Shown: one piece after another, positions 52,748 to 60,173 of the stretch
Numbering within the stretch: position 1 is the stretch's first letter
How the letters are laid out: every line of letters starts with the position of its first letter
NCBI RefSeq assembly: GCF_008698145.1
Contig: NZ_RZNZ01000012.1
Location: 1-64,000, forward strand
Length of the DNA stretch: 64,000 nt
Source of the DNA: Bifidobacterium vespertilionis
GTDB lineage: Bacteria > Actinomycetota > Actinomycetes > Actinomycetales > Bifidobacteriaceae
Direction of reading: 5' to 3'
Made by a program: the position numbers and the translations under genes
Notes under the pieces: generated by a model
The model's database searches: none
Told to the model about the DNA's origin: nothing
Seen by the model: only the letters and a program-made list of their open reading frames with translations

Positions 52748-53515
52748 TCACTCCCCGAACCGCACGAGCTCTCTGGCCATCATGCAGGTCGTGTCGTCGG
52801 TGAGTACGTCATCCACCGCGCGATCGTCGAAGAGCGTGTCCACCCACGCCCTGTGCGCGGGATAGTCGGGGGAGCCGGGCAGCGGGCTGTGCGAGTGCGA
52901 ATCCATGTAGATCCGCCACGATTCGCGTGTGTAGTGGATCGGATTGGGGAACGATCGGACCACGGGGTCGCGGAAGAATGCGGCCTTTGTGTCGCCGAAG
53001 TGCCTGATGCTTCCGGCCAGCTGGGCGTTGTGCTCGGGACTGTCGTTCTTGAGCGCGGAGTCGAACGATGTGACGTTGTACAGCGAAATGAGCAGATACC
53101 GGCCGCCGCGCGCGATCCTGCGGCACTCCGCCGCGAACGTGTCCGGCTCGAACCAGTGCAGGGCTTGTGCGACGACGATCACGTCAACGCTGTGCGATGG
53201 CAGTGTGGTGTGGGCGGCCGTGCCGTCGATCACCGTCACGTTCGCCAGGGCACGGGTCTGATCAATCAGCACACCGCGCATGTCCGCGTCGGGCTCGACC
53301 GCGAACACCGGCAGCTCGAGCCCGGCCAGCGGCACCGTGAGTTTGCCCGTGCCGGCGCCGATCTCCGCGATCGTGATGGGGGATGCGGCACTTACCGCAC
53401 CGGCCGGAAACGTTGTGCCGATCATGTCCCGGATGCAAGCGATCGCCGCCGCCGGGTACCCGGGCCGTCCCGCCGCGTATGCCTGCGCCTTGCCGTGGAA
53501 TTTCGTCTGCTCCAT
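52748..53515 (-). CDS. Class I SAM-dependent methyltransferase (UbiE/type-11-like)
   Basis: 255 residues from ATG 53515; another ATG at 53542 is possible. KFHGKAQAYAAGRPGYP at the start, ITIAEIGAGTGKLTVPLA (motif I), VFAVEPDADM (II), VDVIVVAQALHWFEPD (IV; the AxxxHW pattern is usual for this group), and GGRYLLISLYN. The acceptor is unknown. Not related closely to the two paralogous methyltransferases at 39.3-41.4 kb. A perfect hairpin lies over the start region. Confidence 0.87.
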   Translation of the reverse strand: MEQTKFHGKAQAYAAGRPGYPAAAIACIRDMIGTTFPAGAVSAASPITIAEIGAGTGKLTVPLAGLELPVFAVEPDADMRGVLIDQTRALANVTVIDGTAAHTTLPSHSVDVIVVAQALHWFEPDTFAAECRRIARGGRYLLISLYNVTSFDSALKNDSPEHNAQLAGSIRHFGDTKAAFFRDPVVRSFPNPIHYTRESWRIYMDSHSHSPLPGSPDYPAHRAWVDTLFDDRAVDDVLTDDTTCMMARELVRFGE

Positions 53516-53517
53516 GC

Positions 53518-53550
53518 CGCCCAGTATGACAGGGTTTGTCATACTGGGCG
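53518..53550. promoter_or_regulatory. Perfect 13-bp inverted repeat at a translation start
   Basis: CGCCCAGTATGAC, loop AGGGTTT, GTCATACTGGGCG. It begins three bases from the methyltransferase ATG, so as RNA it would hide the start region, or as DNA act as an operator. Confidence 0.6.
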
Positions 53551-53599
53551 AGCGGGGCGAGTCGAAGGATTTATGGCTTCCTGCACTGGTCGGCGTGCC

Positions 53600-53725
53600 C
53601 AGCTGATGCGCAGTGGCCAAGGATCCTTCGCTGCGCTCAGGATGACAAAAACCTCCCGCTGTCATCCTGAGCACAGCGCGAAGCGCGGAGCCGAAGGATC
53701 CTCCGCTGCGCTCAGGATGACACAG
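53600..53725. repeat. Family A repeats
   Basis: AAGGATCCTTCGCTGCGCTC, GTCATCCTGAGC and CGCTCAGGATGAC words. Confidence 0.8.
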
Positions 53726-53739
53726 GAAGATATACGCGA

Positions 53740-53773
53740 AATCCCCGCGGAACGTTGCCATTCCGCGGGGATT
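53740..53773 (-). terminator. Terminator of the tRNA cluster
   Basis: AATCCCCGCGGAA and its exact reverse complement around an 8-base loop, eleven bases beyond the last tRNA; TTTCGCG follows on the minus strand. Confidence 0.8.
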
Positions 53774-53783
53774 CCAGTATCTG

Positions 53784-53856
53784 TGGAGCTAAGGGGATTC
53801 GAACCCCTGACCCTCTCCATGCCATGGAGATGCGCTACCAGCTGCGCCATAGCCCC
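53784..53856 (-). tRNA. tRNA-Ala (GGC)
   Basis: 73 bases. Acceptor GGGGCTA/TAGCTCC, anticodon stem TCTCC/GGAGA with loop ATGGCAT (anticodon GGC), T arm GGGGTTCGAATCCCC. The 3' CCA is not encoded. Last gene of a four-tRNA cluster. Confidence 0.95.
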
Positions 53857-53872
53857 GTAATTCGCCATTGGG

Positions 53873-53945
53873 TGGGCGATGTAGGAATCGAACCTACGAC
53901 CCCTTCGGTGTGAACGAAGTGCGCTAGCCGCTGCGCCAATCGCCC
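53873..53945 (-). tRNA. tRNA-Val (CAC)
   Basis: 73 bases. Acceptor GGGCGAT/ATCGCCC, anticodon loop TTCACAC (anticodon CAC), T loop GGTTCGATTCC. No encoded CCA. Confidence 0.95.
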
Positions 53946-53991
53946 GATCCCTTACGGTATTCAGTTGTAGGCCGGATTGCTCCGACTTGCG

Positions 53992-54063
53992 TGGGCGATA
54001 CAAGATTCGAACTTGTGACCCCTTCCGTGTCAGGGAAGTGCGCTACCACTGCGCCAACCGCCC
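53992..54063 (-). tRNA. tRNA-Val (GAC)
   Basis: 72 bases. Acceptor GGGCGGT/ATCGCCC, anticodon loop CTGACAC (anticodon GAC), T loop AGTTCGAATCT. The acceptor stem and D arm closely match the Val(CAC) gene beside it. Confidence 0.95.
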
Positions 54064-54074
54064 GGGTTGTTGCG

Positions 54075-54147
54075 AGCGGACAACGGGACTCGAACCCGCG
54101 GTCTCAACCTTGGCAAGGTTGCGCTTTACCAACTAAGCTATGTCCGC
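54075..54147 (-). tRNA. tRNA-Gly (GCC)
   Basis: 73 bases. Acceptor GCGGACA/TGTCCGC, anticodon loop TTGCCAA (anticodon GCC), T loop GGTTCGAGTCC. First gene of the cluster. Confidence 0.95.
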
Positions 54148-54176
54148 AGTGCTACCGTGAAAGGCAACAGGTAGAT

Positions 54177-54204
54177 AATTTACACGACTATGCCCCGAAT
54201 GCAA
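54177..54204 (-). promoter_or_regulatory. Promoter of the tRNA cluster
   Basis: TTGCAT, 16-base spacer, TAAATT, about 30 bases before tRNA-Gly. All four tRNAs are spaced by 11-46 bases on one strand and likely form one transcript. Confidence 0.5.
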
Positions 54205-54293
54205 AATCCCGGCGTGTCGCGGTGTCTGCCGCGTACGCCGGGATTATGCGAAAACCTAGAAAACCCTTGGAATTTGGCCGAAAAGCCGTAGCT

Positions 54294-54626
54294 TCAGCCG
54301 CGCTTCTCCACCAGTTCCTCGGAAGCCTTGTCCAGCGTGGCCATGATCGCGGTCTGCGCGTCCCTCACGTACGCGAAGCCGTTGGCCGCGGCGAACTTGC
54401 TCTTCGTGGAGGCTTCCTCGGAAGCCGCGCGGGTCACGCGGGCGATGGCCACCAGCACATTCGGCAGCTGGGAGTCGGGGACGTCGTTGCCAAGCTCGCC
54501 GTAAAAGCGGATGGTCTCAACGTCGTTCGGGTTGGCGTCGTTGCCGGGAGCAGCCTTGAGCGCCTCGACAATGCCACCGAGATATTGCTTCATCGGATAC
54601 TTCATTGGAATGCTCATGGCTCCCAT
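54294..54626 (-). CDS. Small conserved-looking cytoplasmic protein of unknown function
   Basis: 110 residues from ATG 54626; 54617 is also possible and neither has a convincing ribosome site. Helix-rich, no signal or membrane segment (MKQYLGGIVEALKAAPGND, TIRFYGELGNDVPDSQLPNVLVAIARVTRAA, AQTAIMATLDKASEELVEKRG). Codon use fits the neighbours. I recognise no family. Confidence 0.75.
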   Translation of the reverse strand: MGAMSIPMKYPMKQYLGGIVEALKAAPGNDANPNDVETIRFYGELGNDVPDSQLPNVLVAIARVTRAASEEASTKSKFAAANGFAYVRDAQTAIMATLDKASEELVEKRG

Positions 54627-54725
54627 GGTAGCGCTTTCACGCCGTCCCGCCGGAGGAGGGGAGCCCGATTTTACCGTGGGGCAAATCGGTCGTGATCGTC
54701 CATGGCCCGCGACGCGCGCACCCGA

Positions 54726-55967
54726 TCAGCGTCCGCTGCTGCGCTTGCGATCGTCGATCTTCAGCCACAGCACGCTTCCCGCGGCCAGCAGCGCAAAGAT
54801 CGCCCCGAACGGCCCGAGCCAGTGCATGCCCACGGTGTCCGTGACCAGGCCGCCCACCGCGGAACCCACCGCGATGCCGATGTTGAACGCCATCGAGTTG
54901 AACGACGAGGCAAGGTTCAGCGAGCCCGGATGCGTTTCGGCCGCCACGTCCATGTACAGGATCTGCGACGGCGTGTTCTGCAGGTACATGAAGAAGCCCA
55001 GCACCAGCAGCAGCGCGCATCCGGCGATGGGGTTCATGACCGCGAACGGCAGCAGCGCCAGCAGCACGGCCTGCACGAGGTAGATGGGCAGCACGCCGAT
55101 CAGGGGCTTGGTGCCGCGCCCGCGATCGCCCAGTTTGCCGCTGTACAGGTTGCTCGCCAGACACATCAGGCCGTAGGCGCTCAGCGCGATGCTCACCATG
55201 GACGCCGGCATGCCGATCTCATCCTGCAGAATCGGCGAAAGATAGGTGTAGAACACGTAGGTGGCCGCCGCGCCGCACACCACGGAGATGATGCCCGCCC
55301 AGATGCGCGGTTCGGTGAAGATGAAGAACTGCGCCAGGAACCGGCTGCGTGGGCCGTAGTGGTTCTTGGGCAGCACCCTGAACATCGCGGCGATCAGCAC
55401 CACGGTCATCGCCACGATCACGTAGAACGCCCATCGCCACCCCAGCGCGTTGGCCACTGCCGTGCCCACCGGCACGCCGAACACCGCGGCCACGGAGAAG
55501 CCGGAGAACACCCACGCCACGAATTTGGTGCGGTTTTTGGGACTGGCCACGTCGTCCACGAAGGTCATGGACGTGGTGACGGTGGTTCCGGAGATGAGCG
55601 CGATGATCACGCGCGCCACCAGCAGCACCGCGTAGTTCGGCGCGACGGCGCACAGGATGTTGCCCAACAGGAACACCGCCATGAGCGCGGCGATCACATG
55701 GAACCGCTCGAACCGGGAGGCCAGTGCGGCGCCGATCGGCGTGGCCGGCGCGTACACGAAGGCGAACAGGGAGACGAGCCCGCCCGCGGTGGTCAGGGGG
55801 ATGTTCAGGCCAGTGGCGATGTCCGGCAGGATGCCCACGATGATGAACTCGCTCATGCCCAGCGCGAAGCTGATCATGATGAGCGTGACCACGGCCGGCG
55901 TGAAGAAGCGGTCGTTACGGGTGGAATTGGCCGGAGCGGCCGGCGTGCTGACCTGTGCGTTGGACAT
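54726..55967 (-). CDS. MFS transporter, DHA1 (AraJ/efflux) type
   Basis: 413 residues from ATG 55967 with AGGAAC upstream; the longer frame is translated repeat. Twelve membrane segments. SFALGMSEFIIVGILPDIA in segment 1 and RVIIALISGTTVTTSMTFVDDV plus ASPKNRTKFVAWVFSGFSVAAVFGVPVGT (motif C-like) mark the drug/sugar efflux branch of the MFS. Substrate not visible. Confidence 0.9.
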   Translation of the reverse strand: MSNAQVSTPAAPANSTRNDRFFTPAVVTLIMISFALGMSEFIIVGILPDIATGLNIPLTTAGGLVSLFAFVYAPATPIGAALASRFERFHVIAALMAVFLLGNILCAVAPNYAVLLVARVIIALISGTTVTTSMTFVDDVASPKNRTKFVAWVFSGFSVAAVFGVPVGTAVANALGWRWAFYVIVAMTVVLIAAMFRVLPKNHYGPRSRFLAQFFIFTEPRIWAGIISVVCGAAATYVFYTYLSPILQDEIGMPASMVSIALSAYGLMCLASNLYSGKLGDRGRGTKPLIGVLPIYLVQAVLLALLPFAVMNPIAGCALLLVLGFFMYLQNTPSQILYMDVAAETHPGSLNLASSFNSMAFNIGIAVGSAVGGLVTDTVGMHWLGPFGAIFALLAAGSVLWLKIDDRKRSSGR

Positions 55968-56069
55968 AAGTGTTCCTGTTACGTCAAAGGTTTGATTGTG
56001 AACCAGAATCATCCTACCCACGCTGATGTGCCGACTGAAATCGGTTTTCGCAGCGTGTCGATGGGGTGT

Positions 56070-56343
56070 CGTCATCCTGAGCGAAGTCGAAGGATCCTTA
56101 ACTTCCCTCACTGGTTGGCGCGTTTGGTTGATGCGTAATGGCCAAGGATCCTTCGCTGCGCTCAGGATGACAAAAGCCGCCCGCTGTCATCCTGAGCGGA
56201 GCGAAGGATCCTTCGTCATTTCGCACAAAGTCACAGTGCAGGAGTGTTAAGGATCCTTCGACTCCGCCCTACGGGCTGTGCTCAGGATGACGAGAGCCGC
56301 CCGCTGTCATCCTGAGCGCAGCGAAGGATCCTTAACTTCCTGC
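56070..56343. repeat. Cluster of family A palindromic repeats
   Basis: Three units. The last one abuts the stop codon of the histidine kinase gene. Confidence 0.85.
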
Positions 56344-56344
56344 A

Positions 56345-57343
56345 TTATTCGTCCCCGCCCGCCAGCGGGATCGTGATGCGCATGGTCGTGCCCGGGCCAT
56401 TGGTGGGCGCCGCGTCGATCCAGCCGCCGTATCGCACGGCGATGTCGCGGGCCAGCGCGAGCCCGAGCCCGTAGCCCTGATGGTCTGAGCCGCCGCCGGC
56501 CCGTGAGAACCGGTGGAACAGCCGCTCCGGGTCGTCGCCCAGTCCCGGTCCGTGGTCGCGGATGATCACCACGGCCTGCCCGCGTTCGGCCTTCACGCGC
56601 ACCTCCACCCGCGAGCCGGCGGGGGAGTGGGCGATCGCGTTGTCCAGCACGGCCACCACGCAGCGCGTGATGCCGGTCGACCCTCCGGAGACGATCACCG
56701 GATCGTCCGCATTGGGCAGCGAGACGTCCAGCGCCACCTCGTGCCGATCGGCCAGCAGCCGGATCGAATCGGCCGCCGAGGACACGGCCGCGCCCACATC
56801 GGTCGGCACGTGCTCCAGCGCGCTGGTGGCGGCGAGCAGCAGATCGTTGATCACCTCGTTCATGCGCGTCACATCGTCCTTGAGATCGGCGATGGTCGGT
56901 TCGATCGGCCGCCCGGCCTTGAGCCGGTGCTCGAGCAACTCGGTGCGCGCGCCGATCACCGCGAGCGGCGTTTTGAGCTCGTGGCTGGCGTCGGCCACGA
57001 AGTTGCGCTGCAGCCGCATGGCCTCCTCCATCGGCGCGATCTCGCGCTTCGAGAAGAACCATCCCACCACGCCGGTGGCGATGATGATGCACACGCCGAA
57101 GATCACGATGAGCAGCAGCGCCTTGCGACTGTCGATCACCCACGCGCCCTGGACAATGCCGGCCGCGGGATTCATCGTGTCCGGATCGAGCCCGTGCTCG
57201 CTGAATTCGTGGCGCGATCCGATGATCACGCCGGCGATGAGGATCAGCAGGCCCACCGCCGTGATCGCGCTCATGGCGATCACCATGCTCCGGCTGATCG
57301 ACGTGGCCGCGCGGGCGGCCGATGGGGACGAGGGTTTCGCCAT
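56345..57343 (-). CDS. Sensor histidine kinase
   Basis: 332 residues. Two membrane helices (~20-42 and ~75-97) flank a short external part of ~30 residues. HisKA with ADASHELKTPLAVIGARTELLEHRL (phospho-acceptor His) at ~118-142. HATPase: DNAIAHSPAG (N box), RDHGPGLG (G1), HRFSRAGG (F box) and GYGLGLALARDIAVRYGG (G2). Autophosphorylates and passes the phosphate to the regulator encoded 18 bases upstream. The signal is unknown; the small sensor part suggests a membrane or envelope cue. Confidence 0.94.
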   Translation of the reverse strand: MAKPSSPSAARAATSISRSMVIAMSAITAVGLLILIAGVIIGSRHEFSEHGLDPDTMNPAAGIVQGAWVIDSRKALLLIVIFGVCIIIATGVVGWFFSKREIAPMEEAMRLQRNFVADASHELKTPLAVIGARTELLEHRLKAGRPIEPTIADLKDDVTRMNEVINDLLLAATSALEHVPTDVGAAVSSAADSIRLLADRHEVALDVSLPNADDPVIVSGGSTGITRCVVAVLDNAIAHSPAGSRVEVRVKAERGQAVVIIRDHGPGLGDDPERLFHRFSRAGGGSDHQGYGLGLALARDIAVRYGGWIDAAPTNGPGTTMRITIPLAGGDE

Positions 57344-57361
57344 GCGGGATCCTTTCCGGGT

Positions 57362-58054
57362 CTACTCCTCCGGCGCGCCGATCCGGTATCCGCGCCCGCG
57401 GACCGTGATGATCAGGCCCTTGGTGGTCTTCTGCCGAATATACGACACATACGTGTCGATCGTGCCCAGTACGTCGTCCGGGTGAAAGGCCGCGGCCAGT
57501 AGCTCCTGACGGCTGAAGACGTGCTCCGGGGAGGCGCACAGCACGCGCAGCAGCGCCGATTCGGCGGCCGTGAGCCGGATGCGGGTGCCGTCGAATCGTT
57601 CGACCTCCTCCGATTCGGCCAGGAACGTCCAGTCGCCGATCGCATACGACCGCTGGTTGGCCGTGGAGCCGCGCAGCAGCACGCGCAGACGGGCGTCCAG
57701 CTCGGCGAACTGAAACGGCTTGGTCACGTAGTCGTTCGCCCCGTCATCCAGCCCGGCCACGATGTCCTCCACGCTGGAGAGGGCGGTGAGCATGAGCACC
57801 GGCAGCGACACCCCGCGGGCGCGCAGCATGCGCACGAGTTCAAGCCCGTCCATATCCGGCAGCCGGCGGTCGATGATGGCCGCGTCGTACGATCCGGTGG
57901 CGAGCTCGCTGCGGCCGGCAGTCCCGTCGGTCACCCAGGTGACGCGGTAGTCGTCGTCCAGCAGTTCCTTGGTGATGGCCCCGAGCCGCTCATCGTCCTC
58001 GATCAGCAGGATTTTCGCCTTGAGCAGCCTCGTGGGGTCGTCGATCGTTTCCAT
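57362..58054 (-). CDS. OmpR/PhoB-family response regulator
   Basis: 230 residues from ATG 58054 with AAGGAG upstream; an upstream ATG at 58111 is less likely. Receiver domain: IEDDERLG (acidic pocket), AAIIDRRLPDMDGLEL (phospho-Asp), MLTALSS (switch Thr), and TKPFQFAELDARL (Lys). Winged-helix DNA-binding domain from ~135 (RLTAAESALLRVLCASPEHVF, TIDTYVSYIRQKT, ITVRGRGYRIG). Precedes the kinase gene; divergent from the FetAB-like transporter genes, which are likely targets by position. Confidence 0.94.
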   Translation of the reverse strand: METIDDPTRLLKAKILLIEDDERLGAITKELLDDDYRVTWVTDGTAGRSELATGSYDAAIIDRRLPDMDGLELVRMLRARGVSLPVLMLTALSSVEDIVAGLDDGANDYVTKPFQFAELDARLRVLLRGSTANQRSYAIGDWTFLAESEEVERFDGTRIRLTAAESALLRVLCASPEHVFSRQELLAAAFHPDDVLGTIDTYVSYIRQKTTKGLIITVRGRGYRIGAPEE

Positions 58055-58185
58055 CCGTATCGTCGCTCCTTGCCATTTCCGCGCCACTGTTTTCCAGCGT
58101 CCATCAGACATCCTCTTTTCTAAGACTATTCTGAGAAACGCGGGGAGGGCCGGTGAACGACCGGCGCCACCGTAGGATGACCGGC

Positions 58186-59109
58186 ATGACCACTACAACC
58201 ACACCATGTCTGCTTGAGGCCGAGCGCGTCACATGCGCGGTCCCCCAAGCCGCCTCCGCGGAGCATGCGGCGCCATCGACGTCGCGGCACGCCTCCTTCC
58301 GCTGGCCGTGGAAGCGCGGCGCGGCGCCGAAGTCCGCCGATCAATCCGGTCAATCCGACCAATCCGATCGAATGACCGGATCCGCCCAGTCTGCGTCCGG
58401 AACCAAAACCATCTTCCATGATCTGTCGTTCACCGTTCGTGGTGGCGATGTGGTCGATCTGATCGGCCCGTCCGGATCGGGCAAATCGACCCTGCTGACC
58501 ACCCTGGCCCAGCTCAACCCCCACGCCACCGCCACCATGCGCCTCGACGGCACCGACGCCGGGGGCATGACCCCCGAACGCTGGCGCCGGCTGGTCGCCT
58601 ACCTGCCCCAGCGGCCCACGCTGATCGGCGAGACCGTGCGCGACGCGATCCTGCTGCCCTTCACCCTCAAGGTCCACCAGAAGGACGATCAGGGCAACCC
58701 CGTCAACGAGCCCGCGCCCGGCGAGGACACGATCCGGCGCACCCTCGACCGCGTTGGCTGCGGGGACATCGAGCTCGACCGCAGCCCGCAGGATCTCTCG
58801 GTGGGCCAGCAGGCCCGCGTGTGCATGCTCAGGACCCTGCTGACCCGCCCGCGCGTGATGCTGGCCGACGAGGTCGACGCCGGCCTGGACGACGAGAACG
58901 CGGACAAGGTGGGCGAGATCCTGGCCTACGCGGCCGGGGAGGGCATGGCGATCATCCGCGTGCGCCACCGGCCGGCCGACGGGCGCGCCACCCGCACGTG
59001 GCGGCTCGCGGACGGCGCACTCACCGAACTGGAGGCGCACGAGGCGCATCGGCACGAGCAGGCCGACCGGGCCGCCATGGACGCCGAAGGGAAAGGAGAC
59101 CAGCTATGA
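58186..59109 (+). CDS. ABC transporter ATP-binding protein, FetA/YbbL-like
   Basis: 307 residues from ATG 58186 with AGGATGA upstream. A low-complexity insert of ~55 residues (PKSADQSGQSDQSDRM) separates the first strand from Walker A, GPSGSGKSTLL. Further motifs: signature LSVGQQARVCMLR, Walker B VMLADEVDAGLD, and RVRHRP in the H-loop position with the histidine kept. YLPQRPTLIGETVRDAI is like FetA. Pairs with the permease that follows, ATGA overlap. FetAB of E. coli exports iron; metal export here is inferred. Confidence 0.88.
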   Translation: MTTTTTPCLLEAERVTCAVPQAASAEHAAPSTSRHASFRWPWKRGAAPKSADQSGQSDQSDRMTGSAQSASGTKTIFHDLSFTVRGGDVVDLIGPSGSGKSTLLTTLAQLNPHATATMRLDGTDAGGMTPERWRRLVAYLPQRPTLIGETVRDAILLPFTLKVHQKDDQGNPVNEPAPGEDTIRRTLDRVGCGDIELDRSPQDLSVGQQARVCMLRTLLTRPRVMLADEVDAGLDDENADKVGEILAYAAGEGMAIIRVRHRPADGRATRTWRLADGALTELEAHEAHRHEQADRAAMDAEGKGDQL

Positions 59110-59906
59110 GCGATCTGACCGCCAACACCGGCGTCTATCCCATCGACCTGTGGGGCCTTGCGATCACCGTGGCCCTCGTGGCCGTGTCCGCCGGCCTGTC
59201 CTGGATCATGCGGCTCGGCGTGGAGCGCCGCATGCTGTGGGCCACCATGCGCTCGCTGGCCCAGCTGCTCGCCATGGGCTACGTCATCAAGTACGTCATC
59301 CTGTGGAACAACCCGTGGATCTGCTTCGCGCTGATCGCCGTGATGATCCTCGCGGCCATCCAGATCACCCTCACCCGCGCCTCCAACATCCCCAAAGGTC
59401 TGGCCCCGCAGGTCCTACTGACCCTTGCGGTGTGCGTGGTCCTGCAGATCAGCGTGGTCATTGAGCTGATCGTGCGCCCGCACCCGTGGTATGCGCCCGC
59501 CGTGCTCGTGACGATGACCGGCATGCTGCTGGGCAACGTGGTGGCCGCCACCGCCGTGGCCATGAGCCGGTTCTTCAGCGACATGAAGGCCCGCCGCTAT
59601 GAGGTGGAGATGATGCTCGCGCTGGGCGCCACGCCGTTCGAGGCGGCCAAGCCGTCGATCTCCGCGAGCGTGAAGATGGGCATGATCCCCACCATCTCCC
59701 AGCTCGCTTCCAGCGGCATCGTACTGATCCCGGGCATGATGGCCGGCCAGGTCATCGCCGGCGCCGACCCGATCATGGCCGGCAAGTACCAGTTCGTGGT
59801 GCTCGCGGTGATCAGCGCCCTGACCCTGATCGCCGACTCCCTGATCATGATCCTGGTCTACCGGACCAGCTTCACCGATCGCGACCAGTACCGCGCCGAT
59901 CTGTAA
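59106..59906 (+). CDS. ABC transporter permease, FetB (UPF0014) family
   Basis: 266 residues; start overlaps the ATPase stop (ATGA). Seven hydrophobic segments with the FetB motifs MRSLAQLLAMGYVIKYV, TGMLLGNVVAATAVAMSR, EVEMMLALGATPFEAAKPSISASVKMGMIPTI and GIVLIPGMMAGQVIAGADP. Complete in length. Forms a two-gene unit with FetA-like ATPase. Confidence 0.93.
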   Translation: MSDLTANTGVYPIDLWGLAITVALVAVSAGLSWIMRLGVERRMLWATMRSLAQLLAMGYVIKYVILWNNPWICFALIAVMILAAIQITLTRASNIPKGLAPQVLLTLAVCVVLQISVVIELIVRPHPWYAPAVLVTMTGMLLGNVVAATAVAMSRFFSDMKARRYEVEMMLALGATPFEAAKPSISASVKMGMIPTISQLASSGIVLIPGMMAGQVIAGADPIMAGKYQFVVLAVISALTLIADSLIMILVYRTSFTDRDQYRADL

Positions 59907-59917
59907 GCGCCCGCCGT

Positions 59918-60110
59918 CGTCCTGAGCGAGCGGAGCCGGGCCGCCCCGTCATCCTGAGCAAAGCGAAGGATCCTTAACTTTCCGCACTAATCGGCGTGTC
60001 TGGTCGGTGCGTAATGGCCAAGGATCCTTCGGCTGCGCTGCGCTCCGCTCAGGATGACGAAAAGCCTTCCTGAGCGCAGCGAAGGATCCTTCGTCATTCC
60101 CCGCAAATCT
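59918..60110. repeat. Family A repeats
   Basis: GTCATCCTGAGCAAAGCGAA, AAGGATCCTTCGGCTGCGCT and CGCTCAGGATGAC words; two units. Confidence 0.8.
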
Positions 60111-60137
60111 TAGAACCCTCTGAGACATCCCCGGATA

Positions 60138-60166
60138 CCGTTGCCGTGCAACATACACGGCAACGG
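60138..60166. promoter_or_regulatory. Perfect 11-bp hairpin before the P-type ATPase gene
   Basis: CCGTTGCCGTG, loop CAACATA, CACGGCAACGG. The 3' arm ends at the ribosome site GGAGGA, which starts at the last base pair, seven bases before the ATG. Confidence 0.7.
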
Positions 60167-60173
60167 AGGATCA

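Noticed and set aside
53784-54147. tRNA cluster as attachment site of the island
   Set aside because: It is more than 30 kb from the integrase, and no partial tRNA copy is seen near 8.4-20.9 kb.
57362-59906. Two-component system plus FetAB as a new resistance island
   Set aside because: Both are standard families in usual layouts; only the divergent placement links them.
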